Assembly (NCBI GenBank): GCA_015059405.1 | Contig: SVAL01000002.1 | Location: 1 to 64,000 of the forward strand | From: Bacillota bacterium | Lineage (GTDB): Bacteria > Bacillota_I > Bacilli_A > RF39 > UBA660 | Direction: 5' to 3' | Length of the DNA: 64,000 bases | Translations under genes and position numbers: made by a program | Part shown: positions 7,606-17,123 of the stretch, piece by piece | Layout of the letters: every line of letters begins with the position of its first letter | How positions within the stretch are numbered: position 1 is the first letter of the stretch | The notes under the pieces: generated by a model | The model's input: the letters and a program-made list of their open reading frames with translations, nothing else | The model's database searches: none | What the model was told of the DNA's origin: nothing

Positions 7606-8583
7606 TTACTTCTTACTCTCTTTGACATCTTCTGTACTACAAATATAACCATATTGTCCAAATAAACTATTAAACTTATCTAAAATCCCACTACTTCTTT
7701 CACTATTTTTACTACAATAAGGAATTAAAATATTATCTCTTAAAAAAGCTAAACAAGCATCTTTCTCATCAAGTGCAAAACAAGAAGTAACTCCATTTGC
7801 TTTATCTCGTCTTACACCATTCATCACATCAGATAATTGTTTACTAAATAATGCAAAGTCTTCACACCCACATTCTAAAAATAAATTATGCAAATTAGGG
7901 CGCGATTGATTATGATGCAAATAATCATCTACTGCTTTATCAAGCCCCATCATTTCTGTAAATAACTCACATACTTTTTCAGGAAACTCATATGTATCAC
8001 TAACAACATCTCTTTTACTACTAACCATATGAGCAAATACTTCAGTAAATCCTTCAATAATAGGATCATCTAGTACTACTATATCTTTTCCATCCTCTTT
8101 AAAACTCATTTTATGTAAAAACTCATGAGTAAAAGTATGTATAAAGAAATCTTTTAATTCTTCCTTAAATCCAACAAAAGTACCTTTTTCATCAAAATTA
8201 ACATACGATGCATCAACACCAATACGATCGCATGCATGAACTAATTTACCACCATAACCTAAATTAATATCACTAACAAAAAATTCGATTTCACTAGTCA
8301 TAGAAGTAACATCCTCTAGCGATACTCCAAACTGTCCAAAAAAAGAATAAATATTACTAAATATTTCTTCTTTATAAGGAATATCATCTATAACTATACC
8401 ATTTCTAACTTGACTCATTAACTCATTTGCTTCTTCTTTAGTCTTTAAATCATACATAATTCTTTCATCTTTAGTAGCAAGACTACTTCTAGTAGTAGAA
8501 ATCTCTTCTAATCTACTTTTAATTCTATCAAGTTCTAATTTATCTTTTATAACTTTTCTTTCAAATAAAGAATCATTATTCAT
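7606..8583 (-). CDS. Predicted zincin-like metallopeptidase, unknown family
   Basis: 325 residues. The centre holds HTFTHEFLHKMS (HExxH with Glu between two His) followed about 25 residues later by IIEGFTEVFAH, whose Glu could be the third zinc ligand in a gluzincin-like arrangement. The N-terminal third is a charged helical region without a signal peptide, so the protein is probably cytoplasmic. Start is placed at the ATG preceded by GGGTGAT; the upstream hydrophobic extension of the open frame lies in the intergenic region. Inserted between ymcA and cotE. Confidence 0.5.
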   Translation of the reverse strand: MNNDSLFERKVIKDKLELDRIKSRLEEISTTRSSLATKDERIMYDLKTKEEANELMSQVRNGIVIDDIPYKEEIFSNIYSFFGQFGVSLEDVTSMTSEIEFFVSDINLGYGGKLVHACDRIGVDASYVNFDEKGTFVGFKEELKDFFIHTFTHEFLHKMSFKEDGKDIVVLDDPIIEGFTEVFAHMVSSKRDVVSDTYEFPEKVCELFTEMMGLDKAVDDYLHHNQSRPNLHNLFLECGCEDFALFSKQLSDVMNGVRRDKANGVTSCFALDEKDACLAFLRDNILIPYCSKNSERSSGILDKFNSLFGQYGYICSTEDVKESKK

Positions 8584-8649
8584 ACTATCACCCATATTAA
8601 TTATACAAAATAAAAAACAAACAAAAAAGAGATAATACATCTCTTTACA

Positions 8650-9000
8650 CTAATTAATCTTACTATTTAAATAATTCTCAATAATAAATTTAATACTTTG
8701 AAAAGTATTATTTAAATCTTCAAATAAATAATTATATTCTTGATAAATAGGATAACTATTTAAACTAGATAAAATATCTTCTATTTCTTTTTCTTTAATA
8801 GAAATATCTTTCTTTTCTATCTCTAATTTTACTATTTCTTTTTGAATAGACTTAACTTTATTAATCTTATCCATAATATCAGAATCTTTTTCTAATCTTT
8901 TTTCTATTTCCTTATACTTTTTATAAGTATCAGAATCTTCTATATATTTAACTATTTCATCTACTTTAGATAAAACATCATTATTTAACGATTTCACCAT
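8650..9000 (-). CDS. YlbF/YmcA (RicA-like) family protein
   Basis: 116 residues, almost wholly helical, with the Com_YlbF-type pattern of heptad-like charged helices. In Bacillus YlbF, YmcA and YaaT form the complex that stimulates RNase Y-dependent mRNA processing and phosphorelay signalling. Its position immediately after miaB, overlapping its 3' end by 20 nt, matches miaB-ymcA in Bacillus, which is the main support for the assignment. Confidence 0.7.
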   Translation of the reverse strand: MVKSLNNDVLSKVDEIVKYIEDSDTYKKYKEIEKRLEKDSDIMDKINKVKSIQKEIVKLEIEKKDISIKEKEIEDILSSLNSYPIYQEYNYLFEDLNNTFQSIKFIIENYLNSKIN

Positions 9001-10396
9001 CTAAACTCCATGTCTTAGCTTCAACTACTTTTACATTAATTATTTCTCCTATTAAAGAACTATCCCCTTCAAAATTAATTAATTTAAAAGTATCTGTATA
9101 ACCAAATAATTCATTTTTCTTAGAACTTACTCCTTCTACAAGTACTGGAAATACTTCTCCTACTAATTTTTGATTATTTTCTAAGAAATATTTATTTACT
9201 ACACTATTTAATCTTTGTAATCTTTCTTCTTTAACACTTTCATCTACTTGATTAGCAAGTTTAGCTGCTGCTGTGTTTTCTCTAGGAGAATAAATAAAAG
9301 TAAATGCATTATCATACTTACAATGTTCAACTAAATCTAATGTATCTAAGAAATCTTCTTCTTCTTCACCTGGAAAACCTACAATAATATCTGTTGAAAT
9401 ACTAACTCTAGGAACTCTCCCTCTAATTTTATCAAACAACTCTAAATAACTTTCTTTAGTATAACGTCTTCCCATTAGTTTTAAAATCCTACTAGAACCA
9501 GATTGTACTGGTAAATGTACATATGGCATTACATTATCACACTTACTAATAACATCAATCATACCATCAGTAAAATCCCATGGATGACTAGTCATAAAGA
9601 AAATTCTAGGAATACCTGTCTTACTAACATCTTCAAGTAAATTTTCCATTGTATATGTATAATCAAAATCTTTTCCATATGCATTAACATTTTGTCCAAG
9701 TAAAGTAACTTCTTTATATCCATCTTTAACAAGTTCTTCTACTTCTTTTACTATATCCTTAGGATCTCTACTTCTTTGTTTTCCTCTTGTATAAGGAACT
9801 ATACAATAAGTACAAAATTTATCACAACCATAAATAATATTTACATATGCTTTATGATTACTAGCTCTTTTAACAGGAATACCCTCAATAATATTTCCCT
9901 CTCTACTTAATACTTCTATTTGTTGTTTATTTGCCTGTAATGCATCATTTAGAATATATGGAAGTCTATGTATATTATGAGTACCAAACACAAAATTAAC
10001 CCATTTATATTTATGCATTAATTCATTTACTACCCCTTCTTCTTGAGCCATACATCCACATAACCCAACTATTAAATCAGGATTAGTACTTTCCTTAACA
10101 TGTTTTAAACGTCCTAACATACCAAATGCTTTATTATGAGCATTTTCTCTAATAGAACAAGTATTTAATAAAACTAAATCAGCATTATTATAATCATCTA
10201 CTTCTACAAATCCTAACTCTTCAAGCATAGCTTTTAAGTTTTCACTATCATGTTCATTCATTTGACAACCATAAGTCTTTAAAAAGTATTTTTTCCCAAC
10301 TCCAATACTTTTTAAATTATCATCTAAAACATAATCTTCTCTTAATACTTTATCCTTACTTCTTGCTCTTGCTTTAACATAATCAGGTAATTCCAT
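8981..10396 (-). CDS. miaB: tRNA-2-methylthio-N6-dimethylallyladenosine synthase MiaB
   Basis: Radical SAM methylthiotransferase that completes ms2i6A37 in tRNA. 471 residues: N-terminal UPF0004 domain with cysteines in TYGCQMNEHD, NTCSIRENA and GLCGCMAQ (auxiliary 4Fe-4S cluster), radical SAM motif YGCDKFCTYCIVPY, then a C-terminal TRAM domain. Start is the ATG after GAAGGGA; the longer frame overlaps the promoter region. Followed by the overlapping ymcA-like gene. Confidence 0.95.
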   Translation of the reverse strand: MELPDYVKARARSKDKVLREDYVLDDNLKSIGVGKKYFLKTYGCQMNEHDSENLKAMLEELGFVEVDDYNNADLVLLNTCSIRENAHNKAFGMLGRLKHVKESTNPDLIVGLCGCMAQEEGVVNELMHKYKWVNFVFGTHNIHRLPYILNDALQANKQQIEVLSREGNIIEGIPVKRASNHKAYVNIIYGCDKFCTYCIVPYTRGKQRSRDPKDIVKEVEELVKDGYKEVTLLGQNVNAYGKDFDYTYTMENLLEDVSKTGIPRIFFMTSHPWDFTDGMIDVISKCDNVMPYVHLPVQSGSSRILKLMGRRYTKESYLELFDKIRGRVPRVSISTDIIVGFPGEEEEDFLDTLDLVEHCKYDNAFTFIYSPRENTAAAKLANQVDESVKEERLQRLNSVVNKYFLENNQKLVGEVFPVLVEGVSSKKNELFGYTDTFKLINFEGDSSLIGEIINVKVVEAKTWSLDGEIVK

Positions 10397-10458
10397 AATA
10401 TCCCTTCTTTCAAACAAATTTATTATACTAAAAATAAACAAAAAGAAAAAGTAATAAT

Positions 10459-11154
10459 TTAAATATTACTTTCTTTTAAAACCATATTAATAATAGAATC
10501 CATTTTATTCATTTTATTATCATTAATAACTTCATCTTTTATATCAGTATAATCCTTCTTAAAATAATTTACTAACTTAGTCATTCTAGGAACTAAATCT
10601 TTTTCATCTAACGAATCCATAATTATTTCTAAATTGGCTAACTTAGTATATTTACCATACTTATTAGTTTTTATATAAGTATCATAAATCTTCTTAAAAG
10701 ATGCGATATCTATACTATTAAATCTTCTATCTTCAAGTATCTTTACTGTTGTATAAATATAATTACTATTAATAGATCTATCTAGTATAGTTTCACCCTT
10801 ATTATTTTTTATATTAGGTAAAAATTTCTTATTCTTCTTTAATTGTTTAATTATTTCCATGACATTTATATAATTTATTAAAACTAATATATGAGCAAAA
10901 GTATTACCATCATTATTTTGATGATTAATATCCCAGTCTTTATTTTTCATATGTTTTAGTACTAAGTCATATTGACCTTTCTTTAATAATCTAACTAATA
11001 TGTCATTTCCACTTTCGTCACAAACATTAATGTTTATCTTATGTTTGCTAAGCAACTTATCTACTGTCTCGAAGTGTTCCTCTTTTATCATTTCAAATAT
11101 CAGGGACGGATCTTCTTCACAAGCAAGCATTGCTTTATCTTCATCATAAAACAT
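10459..11154 (-). CDS. Ankyrin-repeat protein
   Basis: 231 residues, no signal peptide. Ankyrin-like helices recur with loops such as INVCDESGNDILVRLLKKG, INHQNNDGNTFAHILV and NIKNNKGETILDRSI, giving three to four repeats in the first 150 residues. The C-terminal 80 residues are lysine-rich and unassigned. Presumably a protein-binding scaffold. Start is the ATG with GAGGTG 7 nt upstream. A strong promoter at 11193-11221 drives it. Confidence 0.7.
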   Translation of the reverse strand: MFYDEDKAMLACEEDPSLIFEMIKEEHFETVDKLLSKHKININVCDESGNDILVRLLKKGQYDLVLKHMKNKDWDINHQNNDGNTFAHILVLINYINVMEIIKQLKKNKKFLPNIKNNKGETILDRSINSNYIYTTVKILEDRRFNSIDIASFKKIYDTYIKTNKYGKYTKLANLEIIMDSLDEKDLVPRMTKLVNYFKKDYTDIKDEVINDNKMNKMDSIINMVLKESNI

Positions 11155-11192
11155 TATAATACACCTCTTTTTTAATAACGTGACAATTACGT

Positions 11193-11221
11193 ATTCTAGC
11201 AAAAAAATATTACTTTGTCAA
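11193..11221 (-). promoter_or_regulatory. Sigma-A type promoter for the ankyrin gene
   Basis: TTGACA (11221-11216), a 17-bp spacer and TAGAAT (11198-11193) on the minus strand, about 40 nt upstream of the ankyrin gene's ATG. Spacing is ideal. It shows what an ordinary promoter looks like here and is a useful comparison for the G-tract promoters. Confidence 0.75.
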
Positions 11222-11268
11222 ATCATCAAAAAAGACAACTTATGAAAAAAGTTGTCAAATATTTAAAA

Positions 11269-11877
11269 TTATCTTTTACCAAAAGTCTTTCTTATACATT
11301 TAGATGGGCTAACACCACCATCATAAACCGCACCTAATGCCTTAACTAAATTATCTTCATAAACAGATACAACAGATACATAATCTTCTTCTTTCATATA
11401 CTCTCCACCTATATACCAAAAATCAGTTTGTTGTAAACGATCATGAACTATTCTATCTTCTATTATAGGAGTATTTTTTTCGTTATAACGTCTTAAAAAA
11501 TCCATTATTTTTGAAGAATCATCATCAAACTGACCATATAACCAAAGTGGTTGTAAATGAACTACATAATATTTTCTTTCATCCATTGGTGTAAATAAAT
11601 GAAGATTAGTATATGGAATAACCATACTTTCACTATTTAAAGGTTTATTATTACTATCTACATAAATTGCTGGTTTATGTAAATTTTGAAAATTAGAAAC
11701 ATCTGTTACCGAAAATATTTCCCCATTTTCTTTTTCAACAAATATTTCTTTGTCCGTAGAAATATCAAAGTATGCTTTTCCATTTCTACTACATTTAACA
11801 ATCTTATTACCTAAAAATAATTCTACTCCACTTTTAGAATCTAAAAACTCTTTTAACTTAGTTCTATTTATATTCAT
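11269..11877 (-). CDS. Hypothetical protein
   Basis: 202 residues, soluble, no signal peptide or recognised motif. It has a beta-rich first half (short strands separated by charged turns) and an aromatic middle (HLQPLWLYGQF, FWYIGGEYM). AAGGGGAG precedes the ATG. It stands between terminators as a single gene. I cannot assign a function. Confidence 0.6.
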   Translation of the reverse strand: MNINRTKLKEFLDSKSGVELFLGNKIVKCSRNGKAYFDISTDKEIFVEKENGEIFSVTDVSNFQNLHKPAIYVDSNNKPLNSESMVIPYTNLHLFTPMDERKYYVVHLQPLWLYGQFDDDSSKIMDFLRRYNEKNTPIIEDRIVHDRLQQTDFWYIGGEYMKEEDYVSVVSVYEDNLVKALGAVYDGGVSPSKCIRKTFGKR

Positions 11878-11959
11878 AATATCTCCCCTTAATTGAGGTG
11901 TATTATATCAAAAAAAATATATATAAGCAACAAAAAAGCACATTAACATGTGCTTAATC

Positions 11960-12523
11960 TTATAGTTCTTCTTCTTTTGTTGTATTAACTGTACTACAAA
12001 AAGAATCATAATCTACAGTTGTATAATTAACTGTAATAGTCTTAATCGCAAAAGTTTTAGTAACTTCTATATCATAAATAAAATACTTACCTACACTACT
12101 ATAATAATATGGTGTTTCACTTTCACCACAATAATAAATATCAAATCTTTCACTTTCTAAGAAATCTTCATAAAAAGCCTTAGTATTAGCAGATTTTCTT
12201 AAAGTTTTAAATACAATTGTATTATCATCAGAACTTACATAATAAGTAAATCTAGGTAAATCAATACTTACAGTAGAATTACCTACTTTCTTAGTATAAT
12301 TAGTCTTTAAAAATGTTGGATTACAAGCAACTACAAAAGCAATTACAAGAATAATACAAGCAATAACTATTTCAATAATTCTATTTCTTCTTTTATATCT
12401 TTCAATTAACTTTCTATATTTACTAGATTTTCTTTTAGTTTCTGTATTTTCTTCTGTTTTATGTCCTGTTTTATGTTCTACCTTTTTTGTTTCCTTAACT
12501 TCTTTTTCTTCTTTATTAGCCAT
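11960..12523 (-). CDS. Membrane-anchored hypothetical protein
   Basis: 187 residues. A highly charged Lys/Glu/Arg N-terminal segment (1-46) is followed by one transmembrane helix (about 49-68, IVIACIILVIAFVVA) and an extracytoplasmic Tyr/Thr-rich beta-type domain. The positive-inside rule places the N-terminus in the cytoplasm. RBS AGAGGGA. Unknown function; four small hypothetical genes follow one another here. Confidence 0.6.
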   Translation of the reverse strand: MANKEEKEVKETKKVEHKTGHKTEENTETKRKSSKYRKLIERYKRRNRIIEIVIACIILVIAFVVACNPTFLKTNYTKKVGNSTVSIDLPRFTYYVSSDDNTIVFKTLRKSANTKAFYEDFLESERFDIYYCGESETPYYYSSVGKYFIYDIEVTKTFAIKTITVNYTTVDYDSFCSTVNTTKEEEL

Positions 12524-12585
12524 TAGTCAATCCCTCTTTCCTACTATATATAATTATAATATAAAAATATATATAATTCAAGATT

Positions 12586-12720
12586 TTAATTATCATCATC
12601 TAAAACTGTTTTATATAAATCTTTTGCTTCTTCTAAAGATGAATCAACCTCATCTAAACTAACTTCATCATTTTCTAAGTCTTCAACCTGTTGCCAATAC
12701 TTTAACCATTCCTTATCCAT
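12586..12720 (-). CDS. Short acidic ORF (44 aa)
   Basis: A 44-codon frame starting MDKEWLKYWQQVEDLEND and ending in an acidic tail (VLDDDN). AAAGGA lies 9 nt before the ATG. It fills most of an otherwise empty 300-bp gap. It is too short for routine gene calling; the good ribosome binding site and compact acidic/aromatic composition favour a real small protein. No homology is claimed. Confidence 0.5.
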   Translation of the reverse strand: MDKEWLKYWQQVEDLENDEVSLDEVDSSLEEAKDLYKTVLDDDN

Positions 12721-12803
12721 AACAACAAATCCTTTCACCTAAAAGATAACACAACGAAAAAAACTAGTAAATAAAAGTACAAAATTAGTTTGTAAACCTA
12801 TGT

Positions 12804-12828
12804 AAAAAAGAGGAATAATCCTCTTTTT
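12804..12828 (-). terminator. Rho-independent terminator
   Basis: A 10-bp stem (AAAAAGAGGA / TCCTCTTTTT, ATTA loop on the minus strand) ends in a U tract just past the stop of the 115-residue gene. It is symmetric, so it could act in both directions. Confidence 0.75.
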
Positions 12829-12829
12829 A

Positions 12830-13177
12830 TTAATCATTTAAGTTCTTATTTAAATACTCTTTTACCTTTTCATCTCTAATATAAAAATAATTATTATTTT
12901 TTAAAATATACTTATCAAAATCTCTTTCTTTTTCTATAGATTTTATATCAAAAATAGAAAGTTCTAATATAATTTCTTTTTTAGAAATATAATTTACACC
13001 TCTACTAATTCTTAAAACTTCTTGATAATCCATATTTATATTTGGATAATCAAACAAAAGTAATCTCATATTAGTAACAATAACTGATATATTTTCTTCT
13101 TTATCATCAACCTTCAAAACAGCATCATCAGAAATAAGTACTACTTCCTCACCATTTAATTTATTATATTCATACAT
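12830..13177 (-). CDS. Small hypothetical protein, possible PH/GRAM-like fold
   Basis: 115 residues. The pattern NGEEVVLISDDAVLKVDDKEENISVIVTNMRLLLFDYP resembles bacterial PH/GRAM-type domains, in which a 'tn.Rl..f' strand is typical, followed by an isoleucine-rich strand region. This is a pattern resemblance only. AGAAGGGA lies upstream of the second of three overlapping ATGs, which is the one in frame. It begins 12 nt after the stop of the secreted protein gene, so the two are cotranscribed. Confidence 0.5.
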   Translation of the reverse strand: MYEYNKLNGEEVVLISDDAVLKVDDKEENISVIVTNMRLLLFDYPNINMDYQEVLRISRGVNYISKKEIILELSIFDIKSIEKERDFDKYILKNNNYFYIRDEKVKEYLNKNLND

Positions 13178-13189
13178 ACATAGTCCCTT

Positions 13190-14224
13190 CTAATAAGAAA
13201 GAGAAACACCTCCCATACCATCATAGTATTGACCCATGCCATTATTAAATAAAATTACTTTACCTAATCCATTGGTTGAAAAATCATATTTTTTTGCCAC
13301 ACTATTAAAATCAACTGAACTTGACGCATGTTGATAACTAGCATACACCGTTAAAACATTTGGAGTGCTAGCAGTAGAAGAAATGGAAGTACTCATACTT
13401 TTAATAGGTGCCTTAATAGCTAAAAGTGCATCATTATAGCACGCTATACGATCAGAAGCAAGTTCATGAGTCAATCCCACTCCATAATAAGAAACACCTG
13501 AAATTAAAGCTTTTTTATTCCATGAACTACTACTATTATTAAATGTATCTTTTAATATAGTATCATTTCCTATATTACAATCAGGCGCACTAGAAATAGT
13601 ATAATTATATACACCCGATTGTGTTCCGTCCTCAAAATAATCACCAGTTGATTTATCAACTCTCATAGCAATAATATCGTAACTTCTAACTTTTGGCATT
13701 TGTTTCCAAGTTAACAAAACAGAAACCCTACGTTTTGTGGCGACATTCAAATCTTTTGTAATAGTCAATGTTATTTTTTTATAAGTTGTTTCATAATAAT
13801 TATTTTTTAAATTTAAACTTAAGATTTGAGCATTATTAAAAGTTTCACCTTGTAAAATTAAACCATTTTTTTGAACTCCTTGCTCATATTCAGATTTTGT
13901 TATTTCATTAGTAAGAACATTAATAACCTTACCTTCATCATAACTACTTCTATCATCATATATGTAAACATCCTTATAATATGCAGTAATAGAAGAACTA
14001 GAATCAACTTTAAATTCTTTTAACTGCTCAACCTGTACAGCACTAAATTCTTCTATCTCCCTCTCGTCATAACCTAACTCTACAAAACTATTATACTGTT
14101 CGATTGTCATCTTTACACCATTATTATTTACATAGAAATTATCATATTGACTTACCAAAGCAAAACACCAATTTGGAAACAAATATAAAACACAAATTAT
14201 TAAAAAAACAATACTTTTTTTCAT
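13190..14224 (-). CDS. Secreted hypothetical protein
   Basis: 344 residues with a clear Sec signal peptide (MKKSIVFLIICVLYLFPNWCFA, cleavage likely after CFA at about residue 22). The mature part is Ser/Tyr/Thr-rich and beta-type, with a central TWKQMPKVRSYDIIAMRV strand region. No cell-wall anchor is seen at the C-terminus, so release or non-covalent surface retention is expected. RBS GAGGAGTGA. Function not recognised. Confidence 0.6.
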   Translation of the reverse strand: MKKSIVFLIICVLYLFPNWCFALVSQYDNFYVNNNGVKMTIEQYNSFVELGYDEREIEEFSAVQVEQLKEFKVDSSSSITAYYKDVYIYDDRSSYDEGKVINVLTNEITKSEYEQGVQKNGLILQGETFNNAQILSLNLKNNYYETTYKKITLTITKDLNVATKRRVSVLLTWKQMPKVRSYDIIAMRVDKSTGDYFEDGTQSGVYNYTISSAPDCNIGNDTILKDTFNNSSSSWNKKALISGVSYYGVGLTHELASDRIACYNDALLAIKAPIKSMSTSISSTASTPNVLTVYASYQHASSSVDFNSVAKKYDFSTNGLGKVILFNNGMGQYYDGMGGVSLSY

Positions 14225-14280
14225 TAAATCACTCCTCTCTTTAACAATAACAAAAATTTTTTAAAAAATAAATATTTCTA

Positions 14281-15828
14281 TTACTTTAATAAATCATTAA
14301 TCTTATCAAATTCTGTATAATTATCATCAACTAAATAAATCTTAACTTCACAATTATATCTATCTTTTAAAATAGTAATAAGTTCCTTACAATTTAAATC
14401 TTCTAAATTAATATTTTTATTATCAATATCTATCTCATAATTATACTTTATACCAACAAGATTATCAGTACCTTTTAATGGATATATCTCTTTTATTCTA
14501 TTTAAAACATCATCCTTCTTACCACTTGAATATCCACATATAATAATAAATTCTTTCTCACATTCATTATCATTATATCTTTTAACCCCATCAATAACAT
14601 ATTCAAACTTTTTATTTTCAAAATGATATAAAACATTATTACGATCACAAATATAATCATATATTTCTTTTAAAGCTTCATTATTTTTTTCAAAACCATT
14701 AACAAGATCTATTAAATGCTTATGAATACCATTAGTACCCCCAATAACATCTTCATTATATTTTAACTCAGTAAATAAAATTTTATTTTCTTTAACAAAA
14801 ATATTATCTACACGACCATTTCTACTAGATCTAGTACGAGTATTAATATTATCTTCAAATAAATTATATTCCATTTCAAATGCATAACTATTTAAAAAAG
14901 GACAATAATCTGTTTTATATAAATTTTCTCTTTTATCTCTATCAAACATCTTATTCATTAACTTTTGTTGATAACTCTTCTCACTAGAATCTTCTTCTAC
15001 TTTATTATAAGCATTGATACGTTCTTCCATAATTTTATCTAAATCATTATATAATCCTTCATAACTATCTTTAGAACCACGAATATTTTCATTAAAATCA
15101 ATCTTTTTTATACCTTCTTGAGAAACAGTATTTTTTAAACCTACTTCTTGTAAATGTAAAAGATCATTATAAGATATCTTATTATCTTTTATATAGAAAT
15201 AATTTGTTAAACTATCACTATCAAAACGATGAACAACCTCATCCTTTACTTTCTTAATTTCAATCAGTATATTATTCATAATTTCTTTAATTATATCTTT
15301 ATTTTTTATATATAATTCTTTATTAGATGAACAATCTACCTTTATACGATAACGATATCCTTGATTAAATAATTCATCGCAATTTCTAATGCTACTTCCC
15401 ATTGTAAAACTAAATCCTAAACTCATTAAATTCTTAATACACTCATTATTTGGCAAATCAAAAACTTTATTTCCCTTCAAAAAGAAATAAGCATCATCTA
15501 GAATCAATTTACCATCTTTAACCTCAAATACTTTTCTTCCATCATAATAAACATTAATTTGAATATTAGTTTTAGTTTTATTAAGTCTAATTCTAACTAC
15601 ATAGTCTTTCTTACCTAAATATCTATTTATAACTTCTTCATCAATCTTATTAATAATCATCTTATCTTTTTCTAATTCGTCTTCTTTTATTAAACAAGTA
15701 ACATCTTTAAAAACATTAATATTAACTTCATAACAATCTTTTTCAATGCCAATTACTTTACCTAAAAAACCTTTATATTTCCCAGAAGTAACAACTACTC
15801 TATCTCCTTTATTAATATCCTTTTTCAT
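14281..15828 (-). CDS. KOW-motif protein with PD-(D/E)XK nuclease-like domain
   Basis: 515 residues. Residues 5-55 read KGDRVVVTSGKYKGFLGKVIGIE, a KOW-type RNA- or protein-binding element as in NusG and ribosomal proteins. Around residues 335-355, GRVDNIFVKENKILFTELKYNED supplies the D...ExK core of a PD-(D/E)XK nuclease, followed by a helix. The middle is Lys/Asp-rich and unassigned. Last gene of a four-gene operon (stop of the metallo-hydrolase gene overlaps its AGAGGTGA ribosome binding site). Nuclease activity is inference. Confidence 0.5.
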   Translation of the reverse strand: MKKDINKGDRVVVTSGKYKGFLGKVIGIEKDCYEVNINVFKDVTCLIKEDELEKDKMIINKIDEEVINRYLGKKDYVVRIRLNKTKTNIQINVYYDGRKVFEVKDGKLILDDAYFFLKGNKVFDLPNNECIKNLMSLGFSFTMGSSIRNCDELFNQGYRYRIKVDCSSNKELYIKNKDIIKEIMNNILIEIKKVKDEVVHRFDSDSLTNYFYIKDNKISYNDLLHLQEVGLKNTVSQEGIKKIDFNENIRGSKDSYEGLYNDLDKIMEERINAYNKVEEDSSEKSYQQKLMNKMFDRDKRENLYKTDYCPFLNSYAFEMEYNLFEDNINTRTRSSRNGRVDNIFVKENKILFTELKYNEDVIGGTNGIHKHLIDLVNGFEKNNEALKEIYDYICDRNNVLYHFENKKFEYVIDGVKRYNDNECEKEFIIICGYSSGKKDDVLNRIKEIYPLKGTDNLVGIKYNYEIDIDNKNINLEDLNCKELITILKDRYNCEVKIYLVDDNYTEFDKINDLLK

Positions 15829-15838
15829 ATTATCACCT

Positions 15839-17035
15839 CTATATTTTTATAATTTCTTTATCTTTTAAATCAATAACATTATTAAATATATCTTTTCCTA
15901 AACTATTATCTTCAGTATGAATAATAATTGTCTTATCAGGATTAATTATTTCATTTAATTTTTTCATCGAATTTATATCACTATGACCAGAAGTATGTAA
16001 ATTAATTACTTTTATACCTAAACTTTCTATCTTATTAATAAAATTTCTTAACTTTTCTTCTTTTTCTATATATCCATCCCACATAGAATAAATAAAACAA
16101 GCATTTGTAATTAATCCCTTTTCATATAATTTTATTATATCACTTAACATTGATACTTTCACCTGCATTACATAGTTTTCACCAAAATAAGAACTAGTAT
16201 CAAAATTCATATAATTACTTTTAAAACTATCATCTTTTTTATTATATCTTAAAGGTTTCCATACAAATATTCTTTTAAAATCAACTTTAATATTCATATC
16301 TATAATTTTACTTAGAGAATAAGTAAATAAATCTAAAATAAAATTCTTTTTATTTTTTAATGCCGATCTTACAAAAGAAACAGTTCTATCAATATTAGTA
16401 GATGACTGCATAATAAATACTTGATTATAATTCATCATATATTTAGATACTTCTTTTTCTAAATCCTTTTCTTTCTTATAATTTAAAACATTTCTATTTA
16501 AAGCTGTACCTTCTGTGATAAGCAAATCTACTTTTCCTACTTTTTTTAAATTTAAAATTGTCTCTTCTTCTTTTCTACCATGTAATCTAAAATCTCCTGT
16601 ATGTAGTATTTTTTTACCTTCGCACTGTATTAAATACATACAAGAATTATAAGAAGAATGATCTACTCGATAAGGAATAACTTCAATATTACCAACTTTA
16701 ATACTATCATTAAAATTAAATATATTAACTTCTCTTAATATTTTATCTTCACAACAAAAATCACACATAATATTATAAATTTTCAAAGAACTTTCTTCTA
16801 TATATATAGGAATATCACTATTAATTTTATTGATAAGTCCAATGTGATCACTATGCGAATGCGTTATAAAAACAGCATCATAAATTGATTTTCCATATGT
16901 TAATCCCTCTAAATCAAAATCACTTTCTTCTTCTAAATCTTTACCAAAATCAATTATTATTTTAGTAGTACTAGAACTTATTTCTGTGATACATCCACCT
17001 ATTTGGTTAGTTCCTTTTATTATTTTTACTTCCAT
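15839..17035 (-). CDS. Beta-CASP-like metallo-beta-lactamase fold hydrolase
   Basis: 398 residues. Zinc motifs are complete: HSHSDH (residues 59-64), HSSYN (near 126), HTGDFR (145-150). ITEGT (near 173-177), HTSGHSD (near 350) and IIHTED (near 375) match beta-CASP motifs found in RNase J/CPSF-type nucleases. It is shorter than RNase J and lacks its C-terminal domain. Probably a nucleic-acid hydrolase acting with the other proteins of this operon. The start is the ATG with AGGT 9 nt upstream. Confidence 0.75.
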   Translation of the reverse strand: MEVKIIKGTNQIGGCITEISSSTTKIIIDFGKDLEEESDFDLEGLTYGKSIYDAVFITHSHSDHIGLINKINSDIPIYIEESSLKIYNIMCDFCCEDKILREVNIFNFNDSIKVGNIEVIPYRVDHSSYNSCMYLIQCEGKKILHTGDFRLHGRKEEETILNLKKVGKVDLLITEGTALNRNVLNYKKEKDLEKEVSKYMMNYNQVFIMQSSTNIDRTVSFVRSALKNKKNFILDLFTYSLSKIIDMNIKVDFKRIFVWKPLRYNKKDDSFKSNYMNFDTSSYFGENYVMQVKVSMLSDIIKLYEKGLITNACFIYSMWDGYIEKEEKLRNFINKIESLGIKVINLHTSGHSDINSMKKLNEIINPDKTIIIHTEDNSLGKDIFNNVIDLKDKEIIKI

Positions 17036-17042
17036 TAAACCA

Positions 17043-17123
17043 CTACCTAACATCATCAATACTCCAATAATCCCATGATTTTTTAACTATATCTACTGTA
17101 TCATTATTACTTTTACTTCCCAT
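17043..17123 (-). CDS. Possible 26-residue ORF between operon genes
   Basis: An ATG frame overlaps the 3' end of the upstream gene in another frame and runs to a TAG just before the metallo-hydrolase start (MGSKSNND..., ending SWDYWSIDDVR). Ribosome binding is weak, so it would depend on coupling. It could also be the true C-terminus of the upstream protein displaced by a frameshift. Recorded because it exactly fills the gap. Confidence 0.25.
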   Translation of the reverse strand: MGSKSNNDTVDIVKKSWDYWSIDDVR

